A stretch of 64,000 nt of DNA, from positions 76,020 through 140,019 of the forward strand of contig NZ_JNXC01000017.1 of assembly GCF_000716595.1 (NCBI RefSeq). Direction: 5' to 3'. Each line of letters opens with the position of its first letter. The stretch's first letter is position 1. The notes beneath the pieces were generated by a model. The model saw nothing but the letters and a program-made list of their open reading frames with translations. It ran no database searches and had not been told where the DNA came from. Shown piece by piece: positions 8,668 through 16,207 of the stretch. The position numbers and the translations under genes were made by a program. Source of the DNA: Saccharothrix sp. NRRL B-16314 (GTDB taxonomy: Bacteria > Actinomycetota > Actinomycetes > Mycobacteriales > Pseudonocardiaceae).

Positions 8668-10161
8668 TCAGCGGCCGGCGGGCTCGGCGAAACGCAGCAG
8701 GCGCAGGCCCTCCAGCCGCAGCGCGGCCGGGTAGATGGCCCGGTAGATGTTGCAGTTGGGTGACCTCACGTCGAAGCGCCCCGTCGCCCTGAAGGTGGCC
8801 ACCGAGCAGCCACCGGAGCACCAGTTGCGCCACGTGCAATCGCGGCAGCCCTCCTTGTCGTCCACGAGGAGGTTCCGGATGCCGGCGCTGTCGTCGCGGA
8901 TCGCGGCGACCGGGTCGACGTGGCGGACGTCACCGAGCGTCGACCCGATCTCCATGTGGCACTGGGACACCTGTCCGCGCTGGTCCACGACCACGTAGTC
9001 GTCGCCGACGCCGCACGACTTGCGGCGCGGTTCGACCAGCTGCCCCCGGTCGAGCACGGAGCCGAGCACGCTCCAGGGCGGCAGCAGCTCCTCGATCACC
9101 GCGAACGCGTCCGCCAGCCCGGCGACCATCGAGCGCTCCTCGTACTGGAGGTCCTCGAACCGCGACGCGCAGTCGTTGTCGCGGAAGAAGTTGAAGCTGA
9201 AGGTCAGCCCGCGTTCGAGGGCGTACCGCACGACGGCGGCGACCTCGTCCACGTTCCCGCTGGTGATGGTGATCGACAGGTGCGGCGCCACGCCGTGGCG
9301 GACGAGGCGGTCGACCGTGCGCACGACCCGCCGCGCGGAGGGCTTGCCCGCGACGGTGGGCCGCTGGGCGTCGTGCACCGCGCCCAGGCCGTCGAGCGAG
9401 ATCATCAGCCGGATGTCGCGCTCCACGAGCCGGGTGGCGAGCCGGTCGGGCAGGGCGACGCCGTTGCTCAGCAGCACCGCGCTCAGACCCAGGCCCTGCT
9501 CGGCGCACCGGGCGACGGCGTGGTCGTGCAGCGCGAACAGCACGTCGGCGTTGAGGCTCGCCTCGCCGCCCGCGTACTTCAGGCGCAGCGACCGGAAGCC
9601 GTTGTCGACGGCGGACCGGACGAGGGCGTCCACGGTCTCCCTGGCCGTCGCGTGGTCCATGCTCTCGTCGGACTTGTGCACGTAGCAGTAGGTGCACCGC
9701 AGGTTGCACTGGTTGGTGACGTGCAGCCAGGCGGTCAGCTCGCGGGACGCGGCGAACTCCGGTCTCGGCGCCAGGCCGGGCGCGTGGACGAGGTCCTGCT
9801 CGACGAGCCGGCGCACCACCTCGGCCGCTTCACCCGGCTCCTGCCCGGCGCGCACGAGGTCGGCGAGCGAGGTCGGCTCCGTGAAGCGCTGGAACAGGTC
9901 GCGCGCCGTGCGGTTGACCACGACGACGCCGCCGCGCCCCTGCGAGCCGAACAGCACGGAGTGCTCGTCGTCCAGCGGGATGTCCACCACGCCCTCGGCG
10001 CGCACGAGGGGACCGGCGGGCAGGTCGACCGGGTGCTGCCGGTGCGCCCGCTCGCCACCGGTCGGGCACGCGCAGTCCTCGCAGCTGCGCACCACGAGTC
10101 CGGGGCCGTGCGGAACGTCCGAACCGCACAGCGCGAGCGCGCGGTTTCCGGTCGACTGCAT
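8668..10161 (-). CDS. Radical SAM/SPASM peptide-maturase-like protein with PqqD-like N-terminal region
   Basis: Predicted to modify a ribosomal peptide by radical chemistry. The 497-aa protein starts with a Cys-containing segment (SCEDCACPTGGE), then a region about residues 55-130 resembling PqqD/RRE leader-binding domains (LFQRFTEPTSLADLV and VVRRLVEQDLV). The radical SAM cluster motif CNLRCTYC is near residue 155, and a C-terminal SPASM region contains GCRDCTWRNWCSGGC (about 440) for auxiliary Fe-S clusters. ATG at 10161 is used because the frame upstream runs into the neighbouring gene. It follows the STAND gene by 31 bp and is the last gene of the operon. FxsB-type maturases are the closest analogues by context; no FxSxx-ending peptide was found nearby. 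Confidence 0.8.
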   Translation of the reverse strand: MQSTGNRALALCGSDVPHGPGLVVRSCEDCACPTGGERAHRQHPVDLPAGPLVRAEGVVDIPLDDEHSVLFGSQGRGGVVVVNRTARDLFQRFTEPTSLADLVRAGQEPGEAAEVVRRLVEQDLVHAPGLAPRPEFAASRELTAWLHVTNQCNLRCTYCYVHKSDESMDHATARETVDALVRSAVDNGFRSLRLKYAGGEASLNADVLFALHDHAVARCAEQGLGLSAVLLSNGVALPDRLATRLVERDIRLMISLDGLGAVHDAQRPTVAGKPSARRVVRTVDRLVRHGVAPHLSITITSGNVDEVAAVVRYALERGLTFSFNFFRDNDCASRFEDLQYEERSMVAGLADAFAVIEELLPPWSVLGSVLDRGQLVEPRRKSCGVGDDYVVVDQRGQVSQCHMEIGSTLGDVRHVDPVAAIRDDSAGIRNLLVDDKEGCRDCTWRNWCSGGCSVATFRATGRFDVRSPNCNIYRAIYPAALRLEGLRLLRFAEPAGR

Positions 10162-10192
10162 CGCGAATGCCTCCCGCGGCGGAATCCGCCGG

Positions 10193-13063
10193 CTAGTAGA
10201 GCTGTTCCAACCGGGCCGACAACAATGTGAAGCTGTTCTCGGGGTCGTCGGACGTCCAGGCCCGGCGCAGGATCTCATACCAATCCGACTGGACGTCCGC
10301 GGGGAGCCGGTCGTAAACCTCCTGGAACCGGTCGAATTCGGCCGGGATCGCATCGGCGCCGTGCGAGCCGAGTCGCAGGTCGGCCAATGTCGAGAATCCC
10401 TCGGAATAGTGGTGGACGGCCTGGCCGAGCGATTCCCGGTCACCGCCGGCCAGCGCGTCGCGGGCGAGCAGGTGGCCCTGCATGAGCGCCCAGCGGCCCC
10501 GCAGGTCGCGGAACTGGTACGTCCGCAGCGCGTCGACGACCTCGGACGCCCGCGCGTCCAGGTTGAGCCGGTAGGCGTGGTCGCCGGTGTCGGTCCACAC
10601 GCGGTAGTTCAACTCCATGTACTCGATCAGGTTCGCCGACAGGAACCAGCCGTCGCCGACCCGCCGCGCCTCGACGATGGCCTGGTCGAGGTAGCGCAGG
10701 CCGAGGTCGGGGTCGTCGTGGCCGAAGATCCGGCCGGCCCGGTTCAGCGCCGACGGGTAGGACCGGATCGCCACGTCCCGGCAGATGTCCAGCGACTGCC
10801 GGATCAGCGTCCGCGCCCGGCCGATCGGGTCGGGCGCCAGCGCGACGCCGCCCTGCGCGGCCTGGAACAGGCAGATCGCCTGCTCCTGGTAGACCAGACC
10901 CAGCCAGGTGACGTTCTTCAGCGCCTGGAACGTGCTCTCCGCCTCGCTGTAGGCCTGCCACGCCTTCTGGTACTGGTGGTCGTAGCGGTAGACCTCACCG
11001 GCCACGCTGAGGGACTGCCCGACGCCGAACGGCTTGTCCAGCCGGACCCGGACCCGGATCGCGCTCTCGACCAGGCTGCGCGCCTCGACGTACCGGCCGC
11101 GCAACGCCTGGAGGTACGCCCAGTTGGTCTGGATCGACGCCATTTCCTCGCGGTCCTCGTCCGTGCAGCCGGGCCCGAGCAGGTGCGAGAGCGTGTCCCG
11201 CGCCTCGCGATAGGACTTGTCCGCTTCCTCCCATTTGCCGATGTTGCGGTAGAAGTAGCCGAATTCCTTCTTGGCCTGGGCCAGCAGCCGGTCCCGGTTC
11301 CCGGTGTGCAGCGACTGCGCCACCTGGGTGGCGCGGTCGAAATGGGCCCACGCCTCGTCGATCCGGTCCGGGACGCGCAGGCACGCGTTGCCGCGCTGGT
11401 TGGCCAGGCGGTAGCGCAGGTCGGGGCCGGCCACGTCGTCGGGCACCTCGGAGAGCAGCGCGAGCGCGGTCGTCGGCTGCTCGTTCTGGGTGAGGAACCC
11501 GGCGATCCGCAGCACGATCTCCAGGTACCGCTCCGGCGCGGTCCGGGTGAGCCAGACCTGGAACCGGCGCACGACCACCCCCAGCACGTCGTCCAGCGAG
11601 GGGACCAGCCGCGCGCGGGGGAGGAAGCGCTCCAGCTCGTGGCACAGCAGTTCCTGGAACAGCAGGTCGTGGCGGGCCGCCGCCTGCGCGTAGAGGACCA
11701 GGAACCTCTTCGTCCCCGCGTCGAAGTCCACCAGCAGCCGGTAGTGCAGTTCGGCCGTGTTCAGCTGGTCGAGTTCGCGCTTGTCGACCTCGCCCTGGGC
11801 GATCGCCCTGGCCCGCGCCGGGTCCGGGTGGTCGGTCGACGCCCGCTGGTGCCGCTCGTAGTCCTCCCGGTTGTGCCGCACGCGTGCCTCGGTGTCGGCG
11901 GCGAGGGTGCTGTAGGCGTCCATCGCGCGGGCCCAGAGCGCGGCGCGCCACGTCTCGTCCTGGTCGTCAAGGGGGATGAGCCGCTGCGCCAGCTCCTCCG
12001 CCAGGGCGTCGTGCAGCGTGACGTACCGGTCGTTCGCCCTCGGTCGCACCCAGGGCAGGTTCAGCAGCCGCCGCCAGGCGTCTTCCCAGCTCCGCACGCC
12101 GTCCGGCAGCGCGTGGTCGCTCATCAGCCGCCGCCAGACGGTGTGGTTCACGCTCTGCCGCACGACCGCGAGGCGCTTGACCGCCTCCGGCCAGAACCCG
12201 GTGTCGCGGTACGGCGTCACCATCCGCCGCCGGAACGCCTCCCGCAGCTCCGGCGTCACGTCGAGGTCCGGGTTCATCTCCGGCGGCGGGTCGTTGCCCT
12301 GGAGGTAGTCGACGGACAGCGCGAGCCACAGCGGGTGCCCGTCGGTGAGGGCGACGAGCCGGTCCTTCTCGGCGGCGCCGAGCGCGTCGCGCAGCGGGCC
12401 GGCGTCGAAGTAGGCCAGCGCCTCGGCCTCGGTGAAACCGGCCAGGTCGATCGCGGTGGTCTCCAGCCCGTCCTGGCCGCCGAGGTGGTCGTCGATCAGG
12501 TCGTGCGGACCGCCCCGGCCCGGCGGGCGACCGGACAGGACGAACAGGGTCTTCGGCAGCCCCTTCATCCACTGGGCGAGGCTCATCAGCAGGTACATGG
12601 TGCGCACCGCCTCGACGGTGTCGAGCGTGATGACGACCGTCGTGCCGGTGGCCTCCACGTACCCGCGGTAGCAGTCGACGAACTGCTCGCGGACGCGGCC
12701 GAAGTGCCCGGCGACGGTCTCGTGCCCGACCCGTTCGTTGGTGTACCGGGGCAGCTGCGCGAGGTAGTCGAAGTAGGACGCGAAGTACTTCCGGTCGAGC
12801 CGGGCGGCGACCTCCTGCTCCAGGTTCGACTGCACCCAGTACTCGGAGTCGTCCACGTCGATCGGGGGCACGCGGACCACGCCCGGCTCACGGCGTTCCG
12901 CCATCGCCCGGACCAGCTGCGTCTTGCCCACACCGCCCGGCCCGTACAGCAGCACGGCCCGGGACACGCCGTCGAGCCGGACCGTGCGCAGCGCGTCGAG
13001 GACTCGCTCCTCCTCGCGCCGGGCGATGTAGATGGGTTCCTCCGCCAAGGCCACCGTCGTCAA
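10193..13063 (-). CDS. STAND-type NTPase with TPR-like helical repeats
   Basis: A 956-aa predicted signalling ATPase. The P-loop LLYGPGGVGKTQLVRAM lies at about residues 38-50, with TTVVITLDTVEAV as a Walker B-like strand. About 500 residues of alpha-helical repeats follow, with TPR-type segments such as YFYRNIGKWEEADKSYREA and AWQAYSEAESTFQALK. This is the nucleotide-switch plus repeat-sensor layout of STAND proteins. Start is TTG at 13063, overlapping the stop of the TIR gene (TTGA), with GAAGGCGG just before it; GTG at 13054 is the alternative. Lying between a TIR-ATPase gene and a radical SAM gene with almost no spacing, it is probably co-translated with both. Confidence 0.8.
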   Translation of the reverse strand: MTTVALAEEPIYIARREEERVLDALRTVRLDGVSRAVLLYGPGGVGKTQLVRAMAERREPGVVRVPPIDVDDSEYWVQSNLEQEVAARLDRKYFASYFDYLAQLPRYTNERVGHETVAGHFGRVREQFVDCYRGYVEATGTTVVITLDTVEAVRTMYLLMSLAQWMKGLPKTLFVLSGRPPGRGGPHDLIDDHLGGQDGLETTAIDLAGFTEAEALAYFDAGPLRDALGAAEKDRLVALTDGHPLWLALSVDYLQGNDPPPEMNPDLDVTPELREAFRRRMVTPYRDTGFWPEAVKRLAVVRQSVNHTVWRRLMSDHALPDGVRSWEDAWRRLLNLPWVRPRANDRYVTLHDALAEELAQRLIPLDDQDETWRAALWARAMDAYSTLAADTEARVRHNREDYERHQRASTDHPDPARARAIAQGEVDKRELDQLNTAELHYRLLVDFDAGTKRFLVLYAQAAARHDLLFQELLCHELERFLPRARLVPSLDDVLGVVVRRFQVWLTRTAPERYLEIVLRIAGFLTQNEQPTTALALLSEVPDDVAGPDLRYRLANQRGNACLRVPDRIDEAWAHFDRATQVAQSLHTGNRDRLLAQAKKEFGYFYRNIGKWEEADKSYREARDTLSHLLGPGCTDEDREEMASIQTNWAYLQALRGRYVEARSLVESAIRVRVRLDKPFGVGQSLSVAGEVYRYDHQYQKAWQAYSEAESTFQALKNVTWLGLVYQEQAICLFQAAQGGVALAPDPIGRARTLIRQSLDICRDVAIRSYPSALNRAGRIFGHDDPDLGLRYLDQAIVEARRVGDGWFLSANLIEYMELNYRVWTDTGDHAYRLNLDARASEVVDALRTYQFRDLRGRWALMQGHLLARDALAGGDRESLGQAVHHYSEGFSTLADLRLGSHGADAIPAEFDRFQEVYDRLPADVQSDWYEILRRAWTSDDPENSFTLLSARLEQLY

Positions 13064-14895
13064 CCGCCTTCCGAGAGCGATGCGTCGATCGCGAGCAGGA
13101 CGGCGTCGAACAGGCCGTCGAAACCGCTCAGCGCCAGTTGGAACTCCGCGTCCCGGCCGAGCCGGTTGGCGATGAACCGGGCGAACTCGCCCGGCGAGTA
13201 CAACGTCGAGCTGAGGAACTCGCGGGCCAGCTCACCGGCCACGCGCGGCAGCTCGGCGGGCAGTTCGGACCGCTGCTCCAAGAGCTGCCGGGACATCTCG
13301 TGCCACAGGCACTCGACCATCATCACGACCTGTTCCTTCGCGGCCTGCTTCACCGACCAGCGCTCGTAGCAGGCCCGGGCCTCCCGGTGCGCGGACGACC
13401 GGAGCGGGTCGGACCGGAAGTAGTACCGGTACAGCACGCGCCGGATGGGCCGGCTGATCTCCTGCCACATCTCGGGCAGGTCGGATTCGAGCAGCGTCGT
13501 CCTGGTGATCGCGATCCACAGGTCGTCGACCTGCCAGCCGATGTCGGCCGCCATCGACCGCAGCTCCTCGTCCGCGTCGAAGTGGAAGACCAGGTGCGAC
13601 CGGGTGATCAGCCGGTAGACCACCAGGGCCTTGAGCGCGCGGTCGAGCACGGCGACGCAGCGGCGCGGGTCCTGGTGGCCCCGGGCGAACAGCACCTCGG
13701 GGTCGAGCAGTTCGGCGTCGACGTAGGGCCGGGTCACCGCGTCGAACACGGCGTCGTCCTCCGCTTCCTCGTCCAACGCGTAGAAGCTGCGGTCCTCCGC
13801 CCACTCGACCCATCGCACCAGCAGGGCGGGCAGGCCTTCGCTCAGCCGGTGCAGCAGCAGCGCGCACGCCCTGGTGTCGGCCGGCGTCAGCAGCGGGTCG
13901 TAGGACCGGACCACCTGGTCCACGACCTCGGGGGTGAACTCGCTGAGCGTGACGGGCTCGAAGCGGGTGCTCGCGCCGAACCGGTAGCCCTTCCAGTCGT
14001 CGTGCTGGCGGGTGCCGACGACGACGCCGAACCGGGCGCTGCCGTTGCCGTGCTCGCCGAGCCTGCGGTGCAGGTGGGTGAGCACCCGCCGGACCTCCGC
14101 GGTGGTCGAGCGGTCCATCCGGTCGGCGCTGTCGAGCAGGTAGAACTGGCGCCGCCGCTTGACGATCTTCCGGACGACGTCCCGGATCTGCTCGTCGGTC
14201 AGCACGTCCCGGGTCGCGCCGATCTCGACGTCCAGCAGCAGGGCGAGCACCCGGGCGGGTTTGGACCACGCGTCGGCCAGGCCGTGCAGGTCGAGCAGGC
14301 GCACGGTGCCGCCGTCGGAGGCGGCGGCCAGGTGGTCGTGCAGGTGGCGCAGGAACCAGGTCTTGCCCAGGCGTGGCGGTGCGACCACGACCCAGAAGTC
14401 CTGACCGGTGGTGAGTTCCAGGGCGTGCCGGACCTTGGCGACTTCCTCGTCGCGGTTGCGGAACCCGACCGGCCGCAGACCGGGTGCCTGCTCCTCGGCC
14501 GAACCGAGCGCGGTCAGGACCGGCACGGGTAACTCGTGGCAGTAGGGCGGGTGGAACTCGATCCAGTCGTAGGCGCCGAGGAACCCGCTGTCCTCGTGCC
14601 TGGTCGGCGCCACCTGGAGCACCCTGATCACCAGGCCCGGGTCGGCGGCCTGCCGCTGGATCGCCAGCTCGCTCTCCCTGCGGCACCACGCGGAAGCGAG
14701 GTAGTGCGGCGACATCAGCACGATCACGACTCCGGCGTCCCTGATGCGCTCGGCGATCAACGGCACGAAGCGGTCACCGCGGGTGGCCGGGTTCTGGAAC
14801 AGGAACACGTCCTGGTCGCGTTCGCGCAGCAGTCCGGCGAGCTTCGACGCCGTATCGCCGTCCTCCGTCGCGTAGCTGAGGAAAACCCGTGCCAT
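13060..14895 (-). CDS. TIR-domain protein fused to a degenerate STAND/AAA ATPase
   Basis: A 611-aa protein whose first about 135 residues form a TIR domain: MARVFLSYATEDGDTASKL (beta-A/box 1) and SAWCRRESELAI near residue 72, whose Glu matches the NADase catalytic Glu of enzymatic TIRs. An ATPase module follows with an atypical P-loop, APPRLGKTWFLRHL (about 170), and a Walker B-like FYLLDSADRMD, then a long helical C-terminus. Roles known for TIR-STAND proteins are NAD cleavage or signalling in defence or peptide-linked systems; which applies here is not readable. ATG at 14895 lies 2 nt after a small ORF stop; GTG at 14901 overlapping that stop is the alternative. The gene overlaps the STAND gene by 4 nt. 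Confidence 0.82.
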   Translation of the reverse strand: MARVFLSYATEDGDTASKLAGLLRERDQDVFLFQNPATRGDRFVPLIAERIRDAGVVIVLMSPHYLASAWCRRESELAIQRQAADPGLVIRVLQVAPTRHEDSGFLGAYDWIEFHPPYCHELPVPVLTALGSAEEQAPGLRPVGFRNRDEEVAKVRHALELTTGQDFWVVVAPPRLGKTWFLRHLHDHLAAASDGGTVRLLDLHGLADAWSKPARVLALLLDVEIGATRDVLTDEQIRDVVRKIVKRRRQFYLLDSADRMDRSTTAEVRRVLTHLHRRLGEHGNGSARFGVVVGTRQHDDWKGYRFGASTRFEPVTLSEFTPEVVDQVVRSYDPLLTPADTRACALLLHRLSEGLPALLVRWVEWAEDRSFYALDEEAEDDAVFDAVTRPYVDAELLDPEVLFARGHQDPRRCVAVLDRALKALVVYRLITRSHLVFHFDADEELRSMAADIGWQVDDLWIAITRTTLLESDLPEMWQEISRPIRRVLYRYYFRSDPLRSSAHREARACYERWSVKQAAKEQVVMMVECLWHEMSRQLLEQRSELPAELPRVAGELAREFLSSTLYSPGEFARFIANRLGRDAEFQLALSGFDGLFDAVLLAIDASLSEGG

Positions 14896-14897
14896 TC

Positions 14898-15059
14898 TCA
14901 CCAGTCCTCCGCGATCATCGCCCGTGCGATCGCTGCCTGCACGTGCCGCTTCCCCGACGTGCGCACCGGCGCACCGCGGTTATCGTCACGGAAGACCGTT
15001 CTGTCACCGACCGTTCCGCAAAAATGGGGAATGACCCACGGATCGTTGGGATCTTTCAC
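14898..15059 (-). CDS. Small ORF (53 aa) translationally coupled to the TIR gene
   Basis: Open from a GTG at 15059 to a TGA two bases before the TIR start. It begins VKDPNDPWVIPHFCG and ends in a basic-then-amphipathic segment, HVQAAIARAMIAEDW. The 3' half has the G/C-ending codons of real genes here; the 5' half uses AAA, GAT, ATT, CAT, TTT and AGA, which is unusual and may mean the true start is internal or the segment was acquired. No good ribosome binding site is visible before 15059, but GGAGG within its 3' end serves the TIR gene. Its place at the head of a radical SAM/RRE operon makes it a candidate substrate or regulatory peptide. It could also be untranslated leader. Confidence 0.35.
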   Translation of the reverse strand: MKDPNDPWVIPHFCGTVGDRTVFRDDNRGAPVRTSGKRHVQAAIARAMIAEDW

Positions 15060-15163
15060 CCGTTCAGCGCCATCGACCCGGTGATCGGGTCGCCGAGGCG
15101 CTGCCGCGCGGAACGGCTGCTGCCCGCCGGGGCCGGGTGTCCACAGAGGACTGGACCGGGCGG

Positions 15164-15712
15164 CTACCCCCGGTGCGTGTAACCGTGGTCGATGATGCGC
15201 CGCGCGGCTTCGGCGTACATCCCGGTGTCGGTCGGCGCGAGCGTGCCCAGCCCGTCGACGTACCGGTTGTACATGCAGAACGCCGCCGCGATCAGCACGG
15301 TGTCGTGGATCTCGACGTCGGTCGCGCCGTGCTCCCGCGCCGTCTTCACCAGGTCGTCGGTGACGTTGCGGCCCGACTCGCTCACCGCGCCCGCGATCCG
15401 CAGCAGCGCCCGCAGCTTGTCCGGCACCGGCGCGGCGTCGAGGTCGGCCCGCACCTGTTCGACCAGCGTCATGCCCTCGTGGAGCTGCGCGGCGGCGAAC
15501 GCCGAGTGCGAGTCGCAGCAGAACGTGCACTCGTTCAACCCGGACACGTAGGCGGCGATCAGCTCGCGCTCACCGGGCGGCAGCGAGTTCGGGCCGCGCA
15601 GCAGGACCTCGGCCAGCTCGTTGAGCGGCTTGGCGGTCTCGGCCCGGAACCGCAGCGGGCCGGTGATGCCGGGGAACATGGTCTCGTCCACGCCGAGGTC
15701 GATGTGCGCCAT
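15164..15712 (-). CDS. AhpD/carboxymuconolactone-decarboxylase-family peroxidase-like protein
   Basis: A 182-aa protein with the alkylhydroperoxidase AhpD-like fold. The motif NECTFCCDSHSAF carries the CxxC-like redox cysteines and the nearby His of the proton-relay signature. Upstream GERELIAAYVSGLNEC and downstream VEIHDTVLIAAAFCMYNRYVDG match peroxidase-related CMD proteins. It probably reduces organic peroxides in the cytoplasm. ATG at 15712 is the first methionine giving the family N-terminus. It is upstream of, and on the same strand as, the small ORF/TIR/STAND/radical SAM genes, with about 100 bp between, so cotranscription is possible but unproven. Confidence 0.8.
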   Translation of the reverse strand: MAHIDLGVDETMFPGITGPLRFRAETAKPLNELAEVLLRGPNSLPPGERELIAAYVSGLNECTFCCDSHSAFAAAQLHEGMTLVEQVRADLDAAPVPDKLRALLRIAGAVSESGRNVTDDLVKTAREHGATDVEIHDTVLIAAAFCMYNRYVDGLGTLAPTDTGMYAEAARRIIDHGYTHRG

Positions 15713-16048
15713 GGGTGTCACGCTAGCCGCCCGACCGGCACGTCGGCCACCAGACCGGACGGCGTCCGAATGGCCGACCGGCCGTACGGCCGTCCCCGCA
15801 CCGCGAACCCGGGAGCGAGCGGTCCGCCATCGGGGCCGGCGGCCCTCCCGGCACCCGTGCCGAGGCCGTTCCCGCGGTGCCACGGTGATCATCAGCGGAC
15901 GGCGCGCACGGCGTCTGCCAGCGGATTCCACAGCCGTGCATGTTTTTCATCCCACCTCCGTGGACAGGATGGCTTCGTACCGCTCGGGTCGTTCCTCGGA
16001 ATCGATCCGGCGGTGCACCCGACCACCCTGGGGAGGAGGTGAGCAGTC
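15713..16048. other. Divergent intergenic region upstream of the short peptide gene
   Basis: 336 bp between the divergent AhpD-like gene and the 22-codon peptide gene. No open frame here has convincing codon use. It must hold both promoters; no consensus -35/-10 pair stands out. Its last bases, GGGGAGGAGG at about 16030-16039, are the ribosome binding site of the peptide gene. Confidence 0.5.
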
Positions 16049-16117
16049 GTGAAGAAGTACCGCAAGCCGGTCGCCAAGAAGGTCACCTTCGGTGTGATCC
16101 TCGGTTCCACGCCCTGA
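16049..16117 (+). CDS. Short peptide gene, putative RiPP precursor (22 aa)
   Basis: GTG start 9 bases after GGAGG; 22 codons, almost all ending in G or C, unlike random intergenic DNA. The peptide begins VKKYRKPVAKKVTFG (GTG read as Met) and ends GSTP. It has six basic residues, no Asp, Glu or Cys, and a hydrophobic C-terminal half. The KKYxKP start resembles the YxxP leader motif of some lasso precursors, but the canonical core Gly plus ring-closing Asp/Glu is absent. A 13-bp hairpin follows 12 bp after the stop and precedes AsnB, PqqD-like, protease and exporter genes, the usual expression logic for an abundant precursor. Not matched to a named family. Confidence 0.6.
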   Translation: MKKYRKPVAKKVTFGVILGSTP

Positions 16118-16129
16118 CCCGAGTGATCC

Positions 16130-16159
16130 GGGGTGCCACCTCGACCGAGGTGGCACCCC
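16130..16159 (+). terminator. Attenuator-like hairpin after the peptide gene
   Basis: A perfect 13-bp stem, GGGGTGCCACCTC pairing with 16147-16159, closes a GACC loop, followed after a few bases by TCTCGGGCGGTCTCTTTG. Placed between the precursor stop and the asnB-type start with no other gene nearby. Such hairpins in RiPP operons raise precursor message over enzyme message by partial termination or 3' protection. Confidence 0.7.
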
Positions 16160-16207
16160 TCTCGGGCGGTCTCTTTGTCACGGTAACTCTGGGGGAGGGC
16201 GACCCAA

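Noticed and set aside
9692..13369. 1225-codon open frame on the plus strand across the STAND gene
   Set aside because: Antisense shadow: the minus strand encodes P-loop, repeat and SPASM motifs in this interval, while the plus-strand translation is Arg/Pro/Val-rich low complexity. Long antisense frames are expected at this GC content.
8668..15712. Canonical FxSxx-COOH system
   Set aside because: Enzyme types resemble it, but no small ORF ending F-x-S-x-x was found on either strand around the operon, so the name is not applied.
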